NCBI GenBank assembly: GCA_038065515.1
Contig: JBBTQV010000056.1
Span: 1-38,146, forward strand
DNA length: 38,146 nucleotides
Source of the DNA: JAGOPO01 sp038065515
GTDB taxonomy: Bacteria > Patescibacteriota > Minisyncoccia > 2-02-FULL-40-12 > GWA2-44-9
Direction: 5' to 3'
Made by a program: the position numbers and the translations under genes. Below, piece after piece: positions 14,253 through 21,873 of this stretch; position 1 is the first letter of the stretch, and each line of letters opens with the position of its first letter. The notes under the pieces were generated by a model, which searched no databases, was not told the origin of the DNA, and worked only from the letters and a program-made list of their open reading frames with translations.

Positions 14253-14258
14253 TATATT
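14253..14258 (+). promoter_or_regulatory. argS -10 box, leaderless arrangement
   Basis: TATATT ends 7 bases before the ATG at 14265. The -35 region is weak. Confidence 0.4.
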
Positions 14259-14264
14259 CACTCT

Positions 14265-15971
14265 ATGTTCCGACGCTGGCTACATGAAACGCTGACGCAT
14301 ATGCATCCCGGGCATCTGTTTGATGTGTTGGTGCCGCCCGATGCCGCAATGGGGGATTACAGCGTCAATCTTGCGTTCGTGCTGGCAAAATCAACAAAAA
14401 GTCCGCCAGCCGGCGGACCGCGCGAAGTTGCGCAGGCGTTGTGCGACTCACTGTTCGCCGAGGGGGGCGAAATGATTGAACGGTGCGAGGTCGCCGGGCC
14501 TGGATTCGTAAATATCTTCCTGAAAGATGCCTATCTGGAGACCCAACTGTTAAAGGGGCCCTTTCACATTCCGAACGACGGACAGGGGAAGAAAGTCATC
14601 GTGGAATATTCGGCGCCCAACATCGCCAAACCGATGCATGTGGGACATCTGCGCAGTACCATCATCGGTGATGCGCTTGCTCGCGTGTACCGTGCGTTGG
14701 GATATGATGTCGTGCGGTGGAATTATCTCGGAGATTGGGGCACACAGTTCGGAAAACTTATCGCCGCATACCGGAAGTGGGGTAATCAGGAAGAACTTGA
14801 CCGCGACCCCATCGGCACGATGTTGAAATTATATGTGCGATTTCACGACGAACTCAAATCCGACCCGTCGCTGGAAACGGTGGGGCAGGAGGAGTTTCGG
14901 AAGCTGGAAGCGGGAGATGCGGAGAACCGCGCACTCTGGAAGTCGTTCCGCGATCATTCGCTCACCGAATTCAACCGCATGTATGCGATGCTTGGCGTTA
15001 CATTTGATGTATTCAAGGGGGAGAGCGACTATGAAGCGGCGCTGGCGGGTGTCATTGCGCAATTGCAAGAGAAAGGACTGGCCAAAGAGAGTCAGGGAGC
15101 GCTCATCGTTGATCTGGAGCAATTCGGATTGCCCGTTGCGATGGTGCGCAAGACCGATGGGGCGACGCTGTATTTGACGCGTGATATCGCCTCGCTGGAG
15201 GACCGCATCGCATCGCACAAGCCGGACAAGATTCTGTATGTCGTGGCGAATCAGCAGGCGCTGCACTTCGAGCAGCTCTTTGCAGTCGCACAGTTACTGA
15301 AACTGGGACCGACGCAGCTGTCGCATGTGAAATTCGGCATGGTACTGGGGGACGACGGAAAAAAACTTGCGACCCGCGAGGGCAAAACGGTTGCACTTCA
15401 GGATGTCATTGATGAAATCGTGAATCGGGCATCCGCAGTTGTGCGCGCAAAGAACGACTCGCTTTCCGAAGAACAAATCACGCAGATTGCGCAGACTGTG
15501 GGTATCGGCGCGTTGAAGTACAACGATTTACGCCAGCACCCGTATTCCGACATCGTGTTCGACTGGGATGCGATGCTTGATTTGGGCGGCAACTCGGGTC
15601 CGTATCTGCAGTATGCGTATGCGCGACTCTCCGGCATCATAACAAAAGCCGATGTGAAAGGGCCCCTTTCACATCGCGCGGAGGGGGTCCCTTCACCACT
15701 GAATCATCCCAGCGAACGAGCCCTGATGCGTCACCTGCTTGATTTCGGGGACGCTGTCGCGGGATGTGCCCGCCTGCACACGCTCAATGGCCTAGCGCTA
15801 TATCTGTACGAACTGGCGGAGAAATCAAACCGCTTCTATGAACTCGTGCACATCAACGATGATGATAACGCCGCACGCAAGGCGGCGCGGTTGCATCTCG
15901 TCACCGCAGTCATGGACACGCTCAAACGAGGACTGGACCTGCTGGGCATCCAGACCTTGGAGCGCATTTAG
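14265..15971 (+). CDS. argS: Arginine--tRNA ligase (ArgRS)
   Basis: 568 residues, class I. The HIGH-type motif is in APNIAKPMHVGHLRSTIIGD; the second signature is the variant LGDDGKKLATREG, usual for ArgRS, which often lacks a strict KMSKS. C-terminal anticodon-binding (DALR) domain ends RGLDLLGIQTLERI. The start MFRRWLHETL at 14265 sits 7 bases after a TATATT box; the open frame back to 14061 lies in the previous gene and terminator. Repeat-derived inserts: KSPPAGGP from a palindrome at 14401-14418 and VKGPLSH from a palindrome at 15651-15675. Confidence 0.96.
   Translation: MFRRWLHETLTHMHPGHLFDVLVPPDAAMGDYSVNLAFVLAKSTKSPPAGGPREVAQALCDSLFAEGGEMIERCEVAGPGFVNIFLKDAYLETQLLKGPFHIPNDGQGKKVIVEYSAPNIAKPMHVGHLRSTIIGDALARVYRALGYDVVRWNYLGDWGTQFGKLIAAYRKWGNQEELDRDPIGTMLKLYVRFHDELKSDPSLETVGQEEFRKLEAGDAENRALWKSFRDHSLTEFNRMYAMLGVTFDVFKGESDYEAALAGVIAQLQEKGLAKESQGALIVDLEQFGLPVAMVRKTDGATLYLTRDIASLEDRIASHKPDKILYVVANQQALHFEQLFAVAQLLKLGPTQLSHVKFGMVLGDDGKKLATREGKTVALQDVIDEIVNRASAVVRAKNDSLSEEQITQIAQTVGIGALKYNDLRQHPYSDIVFDWDAMLDLGGNSGPYLQYAYARLSGIITKADVKGPLSHRAEGVPSPLNHPSERALMRHLLDFGDAVAGCARLHTLNGLALYLYELAEKSNRFYELVHINDDDNAARKAARLHLVTAVMDTLKRGLDLLGIQTLERI
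14401..14418. repeat. 18-bp palindrome in argS, translated as SPPAGG
   Basis: GTCCGCCAGCCGGCGGAC, inverted repeat with GTCCGCC and GGCGGAC arms, in frame within the N-terminal domain. Confidence 0.75.
15651..15675. repeat. 25-bp palindrome in argS
   Basis: GATGTGAAAGGG-C-CCCTTTCACATC, 12-bp perfect arms. A related half-copy (AAAGGGGCCCTTTCACAT) occurs at 14552-14569 in the same gene. Confidence 0.75.
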
Positions 15972-15972
15972 T

Positions 15973-16056
15973 ATGAATTCCGATTCCCAGATCGTTCATC
16001 GCAGTTTCATCGCTCCGTGCCCTATTCTTGGCGCGGTGGAATTTCTTGATTCATAG
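15973..16056 (+). CDS. Possible 27-aa small protein after argS
   Basis: ATG one base after the argS stop; MNSDSQIVHRSFIAPCPILG then AVEFLDS. It overlaps the end of the convergent amidohydrolase gene by six bases. No family known. It could be a coupled small protein or simply the open remnant of a sequence between two genes. Confidence 0.25.
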   Translation: MNSDSQIVHRSFIAPCPILGAVEFLDS

Positions 16057-16839
16057 GGGGAGAAATTGATTCAGGCTTTGGATGATGCAACGGGATATGT
16101 CTTTGCCGATTCGGAAGAAGTGTTCCGATTTCCGGAATGTCGCCTCATCCATGTAGAGCTTGCGGTTCACTTCGATCATCACCGACATGACCCGTTTGTC
16201 TTTCCGGTGATACTCCAGAGGGACAATGGTGCCGGAAAAGGGAGTGTTGATGCCGACGGCATACCCGAGCGCGCGAAAATTATCTTGCAGGATGTCTCGC
16301 AGAGCATCGGGTGTGTGGTAGTCATCGCATCCGATGCAGATATCCGGGCGGGGGGTTTGTTGATCCGGCTCGTATGGCCGCGGCGTTGAGGGAAACGAGT
16401 GGCAATCAACGAGGAGTGCTGTACTGTGCCGCGTGAGTGCGTTGCGGGTCAGATCGGTAAGTGCGTGATGGTACTGCCAATAGAGAACTTCTAACCGACT
16501 GCGGTTCTCGGGACCAATGGTGCGTAGTACGGCTCCCGTGCTGGTGTATGTGTAGAATGCTGACATGCCAACCGCTGACATAGGCTCGTCAGCATCGCGC
16601 TCGAAGCGTTCAATATCTACTACCACGCGGCCGATTGTTGACATGATAAAACTTGAGAAGCGAAGCAGTTCTTCATAGAGTGTGTCAGTATCGTTATCTG
16701 CGAGGTACGCTACTTCATGCGTAAGTGTCCGTTCATCGACAATGTAATCCTGTCTGAACTCTTCGGGAATCATTGTTCCAGCGTGCGGTACATTGCAGAC
16801 GATAGGACTATTGGGATTTTCGCTGGTAGTGAAGTGCAT
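16051..16839 (-). CDS. N-formylglutamate amidohydrolase family protein
   Basis: 262 residues. Family motifs: NVPHAG near the N-terminus, VDIERFERDADEPM, LLVDCHSFPS (zinc-site type), GINTPFSGTIVP and IEVNRKLYMDE. Characterised members (HutG) release glutamate from N-formylglutamate at the end of histidine breakdown. No other histidine-degradation gene is nearby, so the real substrate may be another N-acyl or amide compound. The start lies 11 bases after the stop of the YjdF-like gene on the same strand, so they form an operon. Confidence 0.88.
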   Translation of the reverse strand: MHFTTSENPNSPIVCNVPHAGTMIPEEFRQDYIVDERTLTHEVAYLADNDTDTLYEELLRFSSFIMSTIGRVVVDIERFERDADEPMSAVGMSAFYTYTSTGAVLRTIGPENRSRLEVLYWQYHHALTDLTRNALTRHSTALLVDCHSFPSTPRPYEPDQQTPRPDICIGCDDYHTPDALRDILQDNFRALGYAVGINTPFSGTIVPLEYHRKDKRVMSVMIEVNRKLYMDEATFRKSEHFFRIGKDISRCIIQSLNQFLPL

Positions 16840-16850
16840 GTCTCAGAGGA

Positions 16851-17261
16851 TTAGCGCTCTTTATACAGTGCCCAAGCGGTCAGCAGAAGCGCGCCAACGG
16901 TGTCGGCGGCGAGATCGATCATCGTGTCGGCCAAATCTCCGCCGTGGAAGTAGAAATACCAAATGGGGTGGCTGTATTGCGCGTAGTTGCTGGCGAATTC
17001 CGCCCACTCCCACACAACACCGATAAGCGCCGAAATGCTTACAAGGATAAGCGTCTGCTTCCATGCGCCCATGTGGGTAATCTCTCGCTGCATGAGAGCG
17101 AGGACGAACCATGCGGCAGTGACGCCGCCGAGAATATGCAAAATCTTGTCGAGGTGTGGAATATAATCATATAGATTCCACCAGACGCCAAAAAAGATTC
17201 CAACGGACAGAACGATGAGCCCCGCGATAAGGGGCGTGAAGGTGCGCAGATGTCGCAACAT
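16851..17261 (-). CDS. YjdF/DUF2238-like membrane protein
   Basis: 136 residues, about four membrane spans. HLDKILHILGGVTAAWF, VVWEWAEFAS and GDLADTMIDLAADTVGALL are the conserved blocks of the YjdF/DUF2238 family, whose function is unknown; the buried His, Glu and Asp suggest ion or metal handling. An extended -10 box (TGA-TATACT at 17271-17276) is 9 bases before the ATG, giving a leader of two or three bases. Operon with the amidohydrolase-like gene. Confidence 0.8.
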   Translation of the reverse strand: MLRHLRTFTPLIAGLIVLSVGIFFGVWWNLYDYIPHLDKILHILGGVTAAWFVLALMQREITHMGAWKQTLILVSISALIGVVWEWAEFASNYAQYSHPIWYFYFHGGDLADTMIDLAADTVGALLLTAWALYKER

Positions 17262-17335
17262 AATCTATTCAGTATATCATGACCGTTGTCGTTCCCATGC
17301 ATATCCACTTTTCAAACGAACGGGGCCGGTGCTCA

Positions 17336-17344
17336 TGATATAAT
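17336..17344 (+). promoter_or_regulatory. Extended -10 promoter of the 17411 gene
   Basis: TGA-TATAAT on the plus strand, about 60 bp before the start codon. No clear -35 box. Confidence 0.45.
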
Positions 17345-17410
17345 GTATTCAAATCAAACGGGTGACGGTCCGACCAAAGTATTGGCGGACTCACCATCTA
17401 CTAAAACTCT

Positions 17411-17884
17411 ATGAGGAGGGACACACGGACGAAAGTGGCAGTTGTCGTCGGAGTGATGATGGTCATGGTCATCGTATGGCTCGCCAACCGTGGCGTAGAA
17501 CCGGAGTCGAGCGTGACGCCATCGGCGAGCCCGTCGGCGAGCGGTTCTCCGGTACCGAAATTAACCGCAAAACCGAGCGCTACCCCGGCGGGCGCTCCGA
17601 TGCCAAAAAGTTACCAAGACGCTTTAACGACATACGCTAGCCGTCGCATGCAATTCGACCAGTACTGCCAAGCCCAGCCGTCGCGTCTTGCTATTGCGCG
17701 CGGGCAATCGATCATGCTGGACAATCGCTCGGGTGATTCGCGGACATTTGCGGTCGGAGGAGTATTCTTCACGCTCTCGGGTTATGGTTGGAAGATCTTC
17801 ACCCCATCCGTGAAGTCGGTGCCGACTACTCTGTATGTTGACTGCGGCTCCGCCCGCAATGTTGGCACGGTACTGGTTCAGTAA
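17411..17884 (+). CDS. Membrane-anchored extracytoplasmic protein, 157 aa
   Basis: MRRDTRTK then a membrane span (VAVVVGVMMVMVIVWLA), a Ser/Pro/Ala linker (about residues 34-62) and an exported domain with two Cys (DQYCQAQ and YVDCGSA). The end (GGVFFTLSGYGWKIFTP...) has a compact beta-rich look of unknown family. The ATG is chosen because positively charged residues precede the span directly. AGGAGG occurs just inside the gene, not before it, so initiation does not use it. Confidence 0.72.
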   Translation: MRRDTRTKVAVVVGVMMVMVIVWLANRGVEPESSVTPSASPSASGSPVPKLTAKPSATPAGAPMPKSYQDALTTYASRRMQFDQYCQAQPSRLAIARGQSIMLDNRSGDSRTFAVGGVFFTLSGYGWKIFTPSVKSVPTTLYVDCGSARNVGTVLVQ

Positions 17885-17889
17885 GAAAA

Positions 17890-17918
17890 AGCCCGCAGTC
17901 GCTTGCGCGATGCGGGCT
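17890..17918 (-). terminator. Intrinsic terminator after the 17924 gene
   Basis: Minus strand AGCCCGCA...TGCGGGCT followed by TTTTTCTTAC; it also lies at the end of the convergent 17411 gene. Confidence 0.8.
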
Positions 17919-17923
17919 GTTGG

Positions 17924-18145
17924 TCACCGTTCCTTGCGGGAGCGGCTTGACCAAAGAATGGTGACACCCTCAACCACCGAGCTGTTCAGGAGCGCTTCAT
18001 ACTCCCTCGCCGTATAGCAGAGGGAGTAGCCGTATTTCTGGAACTCCAGATTCCAGTACTTGGCGATGCAGTACATCCGTGGCCGTTTTTGCTTCTTACA
18101 GCGCGCTATCTGTTGTTCGGCAATTTCCCGACTGATAGTAGCCAT
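17924..18145 (-). CDS. Hypothetical protein, 73 aa
   Basis: MATISREIAEQQIARCKKQKRPRMYC then YWNLEFQKYGYSLCYTAREYEALL; a small basic soluble protein with three Cys. Family unknown. The ATG at 18145 has GGAGG before it and a promoter at 18163-18191, and a terminator follows; this complete set of signals supports a real gene. An upstream ATG at 18160 is inside the ribosome site region. Confidence 0.7.
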   Translation of the reverse strand: MATISREIAEQQIARCKKQKRPRMYCIAKYWNLEFQKYGYSLCYTAREYEALLNSSVVEGVTILWSSRSRKER

Positions 18146-18162
18146 TACAGCCTCCGGCAATG

Positions 18163-18191
18163 ACCATACCGCAGAGATGCCGTATTGTCAA
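18163..18191 (-). promoter_or_regulatory. Predicted promoter of the 17924 gene
   Basis: Consensus TTGACA (18191-18186), a 17-bp spacer and TATGGT (18168-18163). Confidence 0.65.
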
Positions 18192-18256
18192 AGCCTTTAC
18201 TTTGAGCGAATATTTAGTTATAAAAGTATGCCGTGTTCTTTGAGAGAGGGGATGGC

Positions 18257-18853
18257 ATGCGGGCAAAAACATTCGGTGTGTTACGACGGCTTGTGCACGC
18301 ACAGTGTCTTGCAAGTATCGCGCGACGGATGAAGAGAGGCCCGCTTCGCGCGACGATGCGGGATATCGCACTCGGGTCATTCATCGAATACCTTGAACCG
18401 CAGGTTGCCGACGCAGTTTTTGAGATGAACCGGAAGGGCTATTGTACTTGGAGCTCGGGATTTTACGGCAAGAATTCCGATATCCAGGGAATTGATGGGC
18501 CGTTCACGCTGACTGCAACAGTAGCCGCCCGACTGGAAGAGTTGGGCGTCAGAGTAGTAACCGAGAAGTTCTTCGGGAGGAACTATACGGATATCACATT
18601 CCATCCGAAAGCGCCCGACACCCGACGCATCAAAAGAGAGTGGGCGAAGATTGTTTCTCGCATTCCGGCAAAAGGGTACCCAGCGATTCTCCAGGACAAC
18701 CTCGGATCGTCCATATTTGCCGAGCAATCGCTGTCGGTCTTTCGGAGGAGGAACATTCTCCGGTTGGAGCGGCTTATTGGGGCGAAGCGCAATGCACGGT
18801 GGATGCGGCGGTGGCGCCGTCAGCTGTACAGGCTTCGCACAGCCCCGCCTTAG
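18257..18853 (+). CDS. Hypothetical protein, 198 aa
   Basis: No family recognised. Soluble, Arg-rich at both ends (RRLVHAQCLASIARRMKRGPLR; RWMRRWRRQLYRLR), with a central domain containing GYCTWSSGFYGKNSDIQGIDGPF and FFGRNYTDITFHP. The basic tails could bind nucleic acid, which is inference only. The ATG at 18257 follows GAGAGGGG; an alternative ATG at 18233 has no ribosome site. The stop codon lies in the loop of the terminator hairpin. Confidence 0.75.
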   Translation: MRAKTFGVLRRLVHAQCLASIARRMKRGPLRATMRDIALGSFIEYLEPQVADAVFEMNRKGYCTWSSGFYGKNSDIQGIDGPFTLTATVAARLEELGVRVVTEKFFGRNYTDITFHPKAPDTRRIKREWAKIVSRIPAKGYPAILQDNLGSSIFAEQSLSVFRRRNILRLERLIGAKRNARWMRRWRRQLYRLRTAPP

Positions 18854-18867
18854 CGGGGCTGTTTTTT
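18840..18867 (+). terminator. Intrinsic terminator after the 18257 gene
   Basis: CAGCCCCGC-CTTA-GCGGGGCTG followed by TTTTTT. Confidence 0.9.
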
Positions 18868-18991
18868 GTTGCGGGGGCGGGATTCACCGTCGGTCAAAAC
18901 ATCGCCGTCGCTCCGTTTTGCCTCACGGCTCCGGTCCTCGCGATGCCGTCTGCTGACGGCATAACCGCTCCGGACTTCGAATCCCGCCCCT
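18868..18991. repeat. Element carrying copies of the tRNA-fMet 3' end in both orientations
   Basis: 18868-18885 repeats 19045-19062 exactly over 18 bp, i.e. the 3' end of the tRNA-fMet gene plus one flanking base. The complement of the same stretch appears at 18978-18990. Between them lie GC-rich hairpins, including ATGCCGTC-TGCT-GACGGCAT. The layout resembles the scar of an element inserted at a tRNA end. Confidence 0.5.
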
Positions 18992-19003
18992 CCTACAAAC
19001 CGG

Positions 19004-19042
19004 CATACGAAAAATCCCCCGAAGTGGGGGACTTTTCGTATG
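19004..19042 (-). terminator. Terminator of tRNA-fMet
   Basis: Long hairpin: CATACGAAAAGTCCCCC, CTTC loop region, GGGGGATTTTTCGTATG on the minus strand, starting a few bases after the tRNA 3' end, with the T-run inside the outer stem. Confidence 0.75.
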
Positions 19043-19045
19043 TAG

Positions 19046-19375
19046 TTGCGGGGGCGGGATTCGAACCCGCGACCTTCAGGTTCTTTCTGTTTCCTCCGAT
19101 TACTCGGAGTGTCGGACTATCCCATCATCCGTCCCGTATGGGTGAGGATGCTCCCATTATAGTCTCTGAGCCTCTCCATTCCAGCATGAGGAATGGATTT
19201 GGTTGCGGATTGCCCTCGGTAAGACCGGTCGGGTTTCCCGTCCCGGCAATTATTGTCGGGATCTCGACCGGCAAACATGCCGTGTCGGGACAGTTTCGGA
19301 AGTTTTCGATACACATTACTGTGTAAAGTCACAATTTCTTATGAGCCTGACGAGCTGCCGCTGCTCCACCCCGCG
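19046..19375 (-). tRNA. Initiator tRNA-fMet(CAT), interrupted by a group I intron
   Basis: The 5' exon is 19375-19341 (35 nt, ending CTCAT) and the 3' exon 19082-19046 (37 nt, starting AACCTGAAGG). Joined, they give anticodon arm TCAGG-CTCATAA-CCTGA, T-arm GCGGG-TTCGAAT-CCCGC, and acceptor CGCGGGG with CCCCGCA, in which C1 and A72 do not pair, the hallmark of bacterial initiator tRNA. CCA is not encoded. The usual three G-C pairs of the anticodon stem are reduced to two, with A-U at 29-41. Intron: 19340-19083, right after the anticodon. Promoter at 19381-19409, terminator at 19004-19042. Confidence 0.93.
19083..19340 (-). ncRNA. Group I intron in tRNA-fMet, 258 nt, no ORF
   Basis: On the minus strand the core elements occur in order: P with AATTGCCGGGACGGG (about 19252-19237), Q with GGCAATCCGCAACCAAATCC (19214-19195), R with GGCTCAGAGACTATAATGGG (19172-19153) and S with GGGATAGTCC (about 19123-19114). 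P7 forms from GACTAT in R with ATAGTC in S. The 5' exon ends in U and the intron ends in G, as the family requires; GTGA shortly after the 5' splice site can pair with TCAT of the exon to form P1 with a U-G pair. Small size and site resemble the compact tRNA introns of cyanobacteria. Self-splicing is expected but not shown. Confidence 0.9.
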
Positions 19376-19380
19376 GACGC

Positions 19381-19409
19381 ACTATAGGTTGAAATTGCCG
19401 ATTATGCAA
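19381..19409 (-). promoter_or_regulatory. tRNA-fMet promoter
   Basis: TTGCAT (19409-19404), a 17-bp spacer and TATAGT (19386-19381) on the minus strand, just before the tRNA 5' end. Confidence 0.7.
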
Positions 19410-19418
19410 GGGTCGTAG

Positions 19419-19447
19419 TTGATAAAAGTGCGAAAATGCGATATGAT
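19419..19447 (+). promoter_or_regulatory. tRNA-Met promoter
   Basis: TTGATA (19419-19424), a 17-bp spacer and TATGAT (19442-19447). It probably also serves the M16 peptidase gene downstream. Confidence 0.7.
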
Positions 19448-19459
19448 GTGACGATGCTT

Positions 19460-19531
19460 GCCGGCGTAGTTCAACGGTCAGAACGAGGCATTCATAACGC
19501 CTAGAAGAAAGTTCGACTCTTTCCGCCGGCA
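19460..19531 (+). tRNA. tRNA-Met(CAT), elongator type
   Basis: Acceptor GCCGGCG with CGCCGGC (1-72 paired, unlike the initiator), D-arm GTTC...GAAC, anticodon loop TTCATAA in an AGGC/GCCT stem with an A-C mismatch next to the loop, T-arm GAAAG-TTCGACT-CTTTC. No encoded CCA. A CAT anticodon could also belong to tRNA-Ile after lysidine modification; sequence alone does not exclude that. Confidence 0.9.
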
Positions 19532-19543
19532 CATAGCACACAA

Positions 19544-20827
19544 ATGGAAAAAGGATTCGAGTATCAACTGCACACACTGCCATCGGGTTTGCGCCTGGTG
19601 ACGGTTCCGATGCCCGCGGCGAAAACAGCCACGGTGCTGATGCTCGTTAAATGCGGCTCGAAATACGAGGCCAAAGACCTAGGCGGCATTTCGCATTTCT
19701 TGGAGCATATGATGTTCAAAGGAACCCAGCGCAGGCCGGGGTATTTGGACATCAGCCGCGAGCTCGACGGTATCGGCGCCAGCTACAATGCCTTTACCAG
19801 CAAGGAGGTGACCGGCTACTACGCAAAAGCCGCCGCTACGAAACTCGATACCATTATGGATGTGGTGTTTGATATCTTTCTCAACTCTAAGCTGGAGGCG
19901 GGGGCGATGGAAATCGAGCGCGGACCCATCAACGAAGAGCTGCGCATGCGCCGCGATGATCCGCAGCAGCATATCGGCCGATTATTCGAAGAGTTGCTTT
20001 ATGGCGACCAGCCTGCAGGGTGGGAAATTGGCGGTACCGAGGCGACCATTAACGCGATGCAGGCACCGGACCTGCGCCAGTGGTTCGATACGCATTATGT
20101 CGCCGAGAACACCATTATTGCGGTGGCCGGCGGTATTGACCCCGAACAAGTGAAAGCCAAAGTGGAGCAGTTGTTCGAAAACATCCGTCAGGCCGAAAAG
20201 GCAAGTAAGCTCGCCGTTGTTGAGATGCAAAATGCTCCGGGAATCAAAACCGCATCAAAAGATGTGGAACAGCTGTATGTGAGCCTGGGTGTGCGTGGAT
20301 ACAACATGTTCGATGATCGCCGGTACCCAGCCGGTCTGATGGCGCAAATATTGGGCGGGGGAATGAGCTCGCGCCTTTTTGATGAGGTGCGTCAGAAGCG
20401 CGGATTGGCCTACTATGTGTGGGCGGGCAACACCAACTACACCGATTCAGGATATTTTGAGGTCGGAGCGGGGCTGAATCAGGCCAAAGCGACGGAGGGC
20501 ATCAAGGTGATTTTGGCGGAGATGGCCAAGGTGGCTGCGGAAGGCGTAACGCAGGAAGAATTGAAACGGGTCAAAGATCAGGCGGAAGGACGCATGGCGT
20601 TTACGCTGGAGAGCACCAGCGGAGTTACCGACGACTACGGCGGTTCGGTGCTGTTTTACGACAAAGTTATCACGCCGGAAGAGGAATTGGCGAAGATTCA
20701 GGCCGTTACACAGAATGATATACAGGCGGTTGCATCCGACATATTCACGGACGAGCGCCTGAACATGGCGGTTATCGGTCCGGCGGTGGATAGCAGCATT
20801 TTTCAGAAAGTGCTAACATTTAGATAG
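19544..20827 (+). CDS. M16 family zinc peptidase (pitrilysin/processing peptidase-like)
   Basis: 427 residues. The inverted zinc motif HxxEH is in GGISHFLEHMMFKGT, with the downstream Glu in INEELRMRRDDP. The second half has the usual GGGMSSRLFDEVRQKRGLAYYVWA block. Single-chain members of this size work as dimers and cut peptides or exported proteins. The ATG lies 12 bp after tRNA-Met with no terminator between, so the tRNA and peptidase seem to share a transcript. The next gene starts five bases after the stop. Confidence 0.94.
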   Translation: MEKGFEYQLHTLPSGLRLVTVPMPAAKTATVLMLVKCGSKYEAKDLGGISHFLEHMMFKGTQRRPGYLDISRELDGIGASYNAFTSKEVTGYYAKAAATKLDTIMDVVFDIFLNSKLEAGAMEIERGPINEELRMRRDDPQQHIGRLFEELLYGDQPAGWEIGGTEATINAMQAPDLRQWFDTHYVAENTIIAVAGGIDPEQVKAKVEQLFENIRQAEKASKLAVVEMQNAPGIKTASKDVEQLYVSLGVRGYNMFDDRRYPAGLMAQILGGGMSSRLFDEVRQKRGLAYYVWAGNTNYTDSGYFEVGAGLNQAKATEGIKVILAEMAKVAAEGVTQEELKRVKDQAEGRMAFTLESTSGVTDDYGGSVLFYDKVITPEEELAKIQAVTQNDIQAVASDIFTDERLNMAVIGPAVDSSIFQKVLTFR

Positions 20828-20832
20828 CTTCT

Positions 20833-21873
20833 ATGGCAGAGAATCAGAAATTAGATGTCTCAACTTCCAGTATATTTCGCGCCATTTTAGTGGTGCTTGG
20901 GTTTGTGTTGTTGTATCTATTGTCGGATGTGGTGGTTATTTTACTTTTTTCCATTGTTATTGCTTCGGCCGTCTCGCCATTTGTGGCATGGTTTCAGAAG
21001 TTTGGCGTTCCGCGCATTATCAGCGTTCTCGCGCTCTATCTGATGGTCCTCGGAGCTATCGCTGCGCTGTCATCGTTGGTTTTACCTTCTGTGCTCGATG
21101 AATTGTCCAGTATGTCGGCGTATATTCCGAAGATCACGAATCAACTCACCACTTCTTTGGACACCGTACAGCAGGGAGCTCCGAAATACTTTGATTTCGT
21201 GTCGGAGGTGCAGAACATCGTCGAGATGCTCGCGGGGTACCTCCAGCAGTTCTCACAGTCGGCGTTCAACCTCGCCATCGGTGCGTTTGGCGGTCTGTTC
21301 TCATTTGTTGCGATTATCGTCATCTCATTCTACCTGTCCGTCATGAAGAACGGCATCCAGAATTTTCTTGCCGCAATCGTGCCGGAACGATACGAGGAGT
21401 ACATCGCCGACCTCTGGCGGCGCGTGGAAATCAAGGTCGGTCTGTGGTTGCAGGGGCAGATGTTGCTGGCGCTTATCGTCGGCCTCTTAGTGTTCGTGGG
21501 GCTGACGCTGTTGGAGGTCAGGTTTGCGCTGGTATTTGCGATTATGGCGATGTTTCTCGAGATTGTGCCGGTCGCAGGGCCGGTATTGGCTGCTATCCCA
21601 GCCATTCTGATGGCATTTATCCAATCGCCAACATTGGGATTATGGGTACTTATTATGTGGGTTATTATTCAGCAGGCAGAAAACCACCTTTTAGTGCCGA
21701 TCGTCCTGGGGAAGACAACCGGGCTGCATCCCATTGTGGTCATTCTCGCAATTCTCATCGGCGCGCAGCTCGCCGGCATCGTCGGCGCGTTATTGGGCGT
21801 GCCGGTCGCGACCATTATTGTGGAACTCCTCGACGACATGGCCCGGCTGAAAACATCACGCCGAAGCACTTAG
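20833..21873 (+). CDS. AI-2E family transporter (PerM-like exporter)
   Basis: 346 residues with about eight membrane spans: two or three at the N-terminus (AILVVLGFVLLYLLSDVVVILLFSIVIAS), a long soluble section with LDTVQQGAPKYFDFVSEVQNI, then the typical C-terminal block including VGLWLQGQMLLALIVGLLVFVG, VPVAGPVLAAIPAILMA and PIVLGKTTGLHPIVVILAILIG. Members export autoinducer-2, ions or other small molecules; the substrate here is unknown. It starts five bases after the M16 stop and is followed by repeats and rsmI. Confidence 0.92.
   Translation: MAENQKLDVSTSSIFRAILVVLGFVLLYLLSDVVVILLFSIVIASAVSPFVAWFQKFGVPRIISVLALYLMVLGAIAALSSLVLPSVLDELSSMSAYIPKITNQLTTSLDTVQQGAPKYFDFVSEVQNIVEMLAGYLQQFSQSAFNLAIGAFGGLFSFVAIIVISFYLSVMKNGIQNFLAAIVPERYEEYIADLWRRVEIKVGLWLQGQMLLALIVGLLVFVGLTLLEVRFALVFAIMAMFLEIVPVAGPVLAAIPAILMAFIQSPTLGLWVLIMWVIIQQAENHLLVPIVLGKTTGLHPIVVILAILIGAQLAGIVGALLGVPVATIIVELLDDMARLKTSRRST

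Noticed and set aside
18868..18991. Third copy of the A/B structured element
   Set aside because: It shares only the short word GCTCCGGTC with them; the helices and order do not match, so it is treated as a separate tRNA-end element.
19046..19140. A stand-alone odd tRNA with a long variable arm
   Set aside because: The 5' half did not pair and lacked U33; the true 5' exon at 19341-19375 completes tRNA-fMet exactly.
19153..19172. TATAAT promoter inside the tRNA-fMet locus
   Set aside because: It is part of the conserved R element of the group I intron, which explains it fully.
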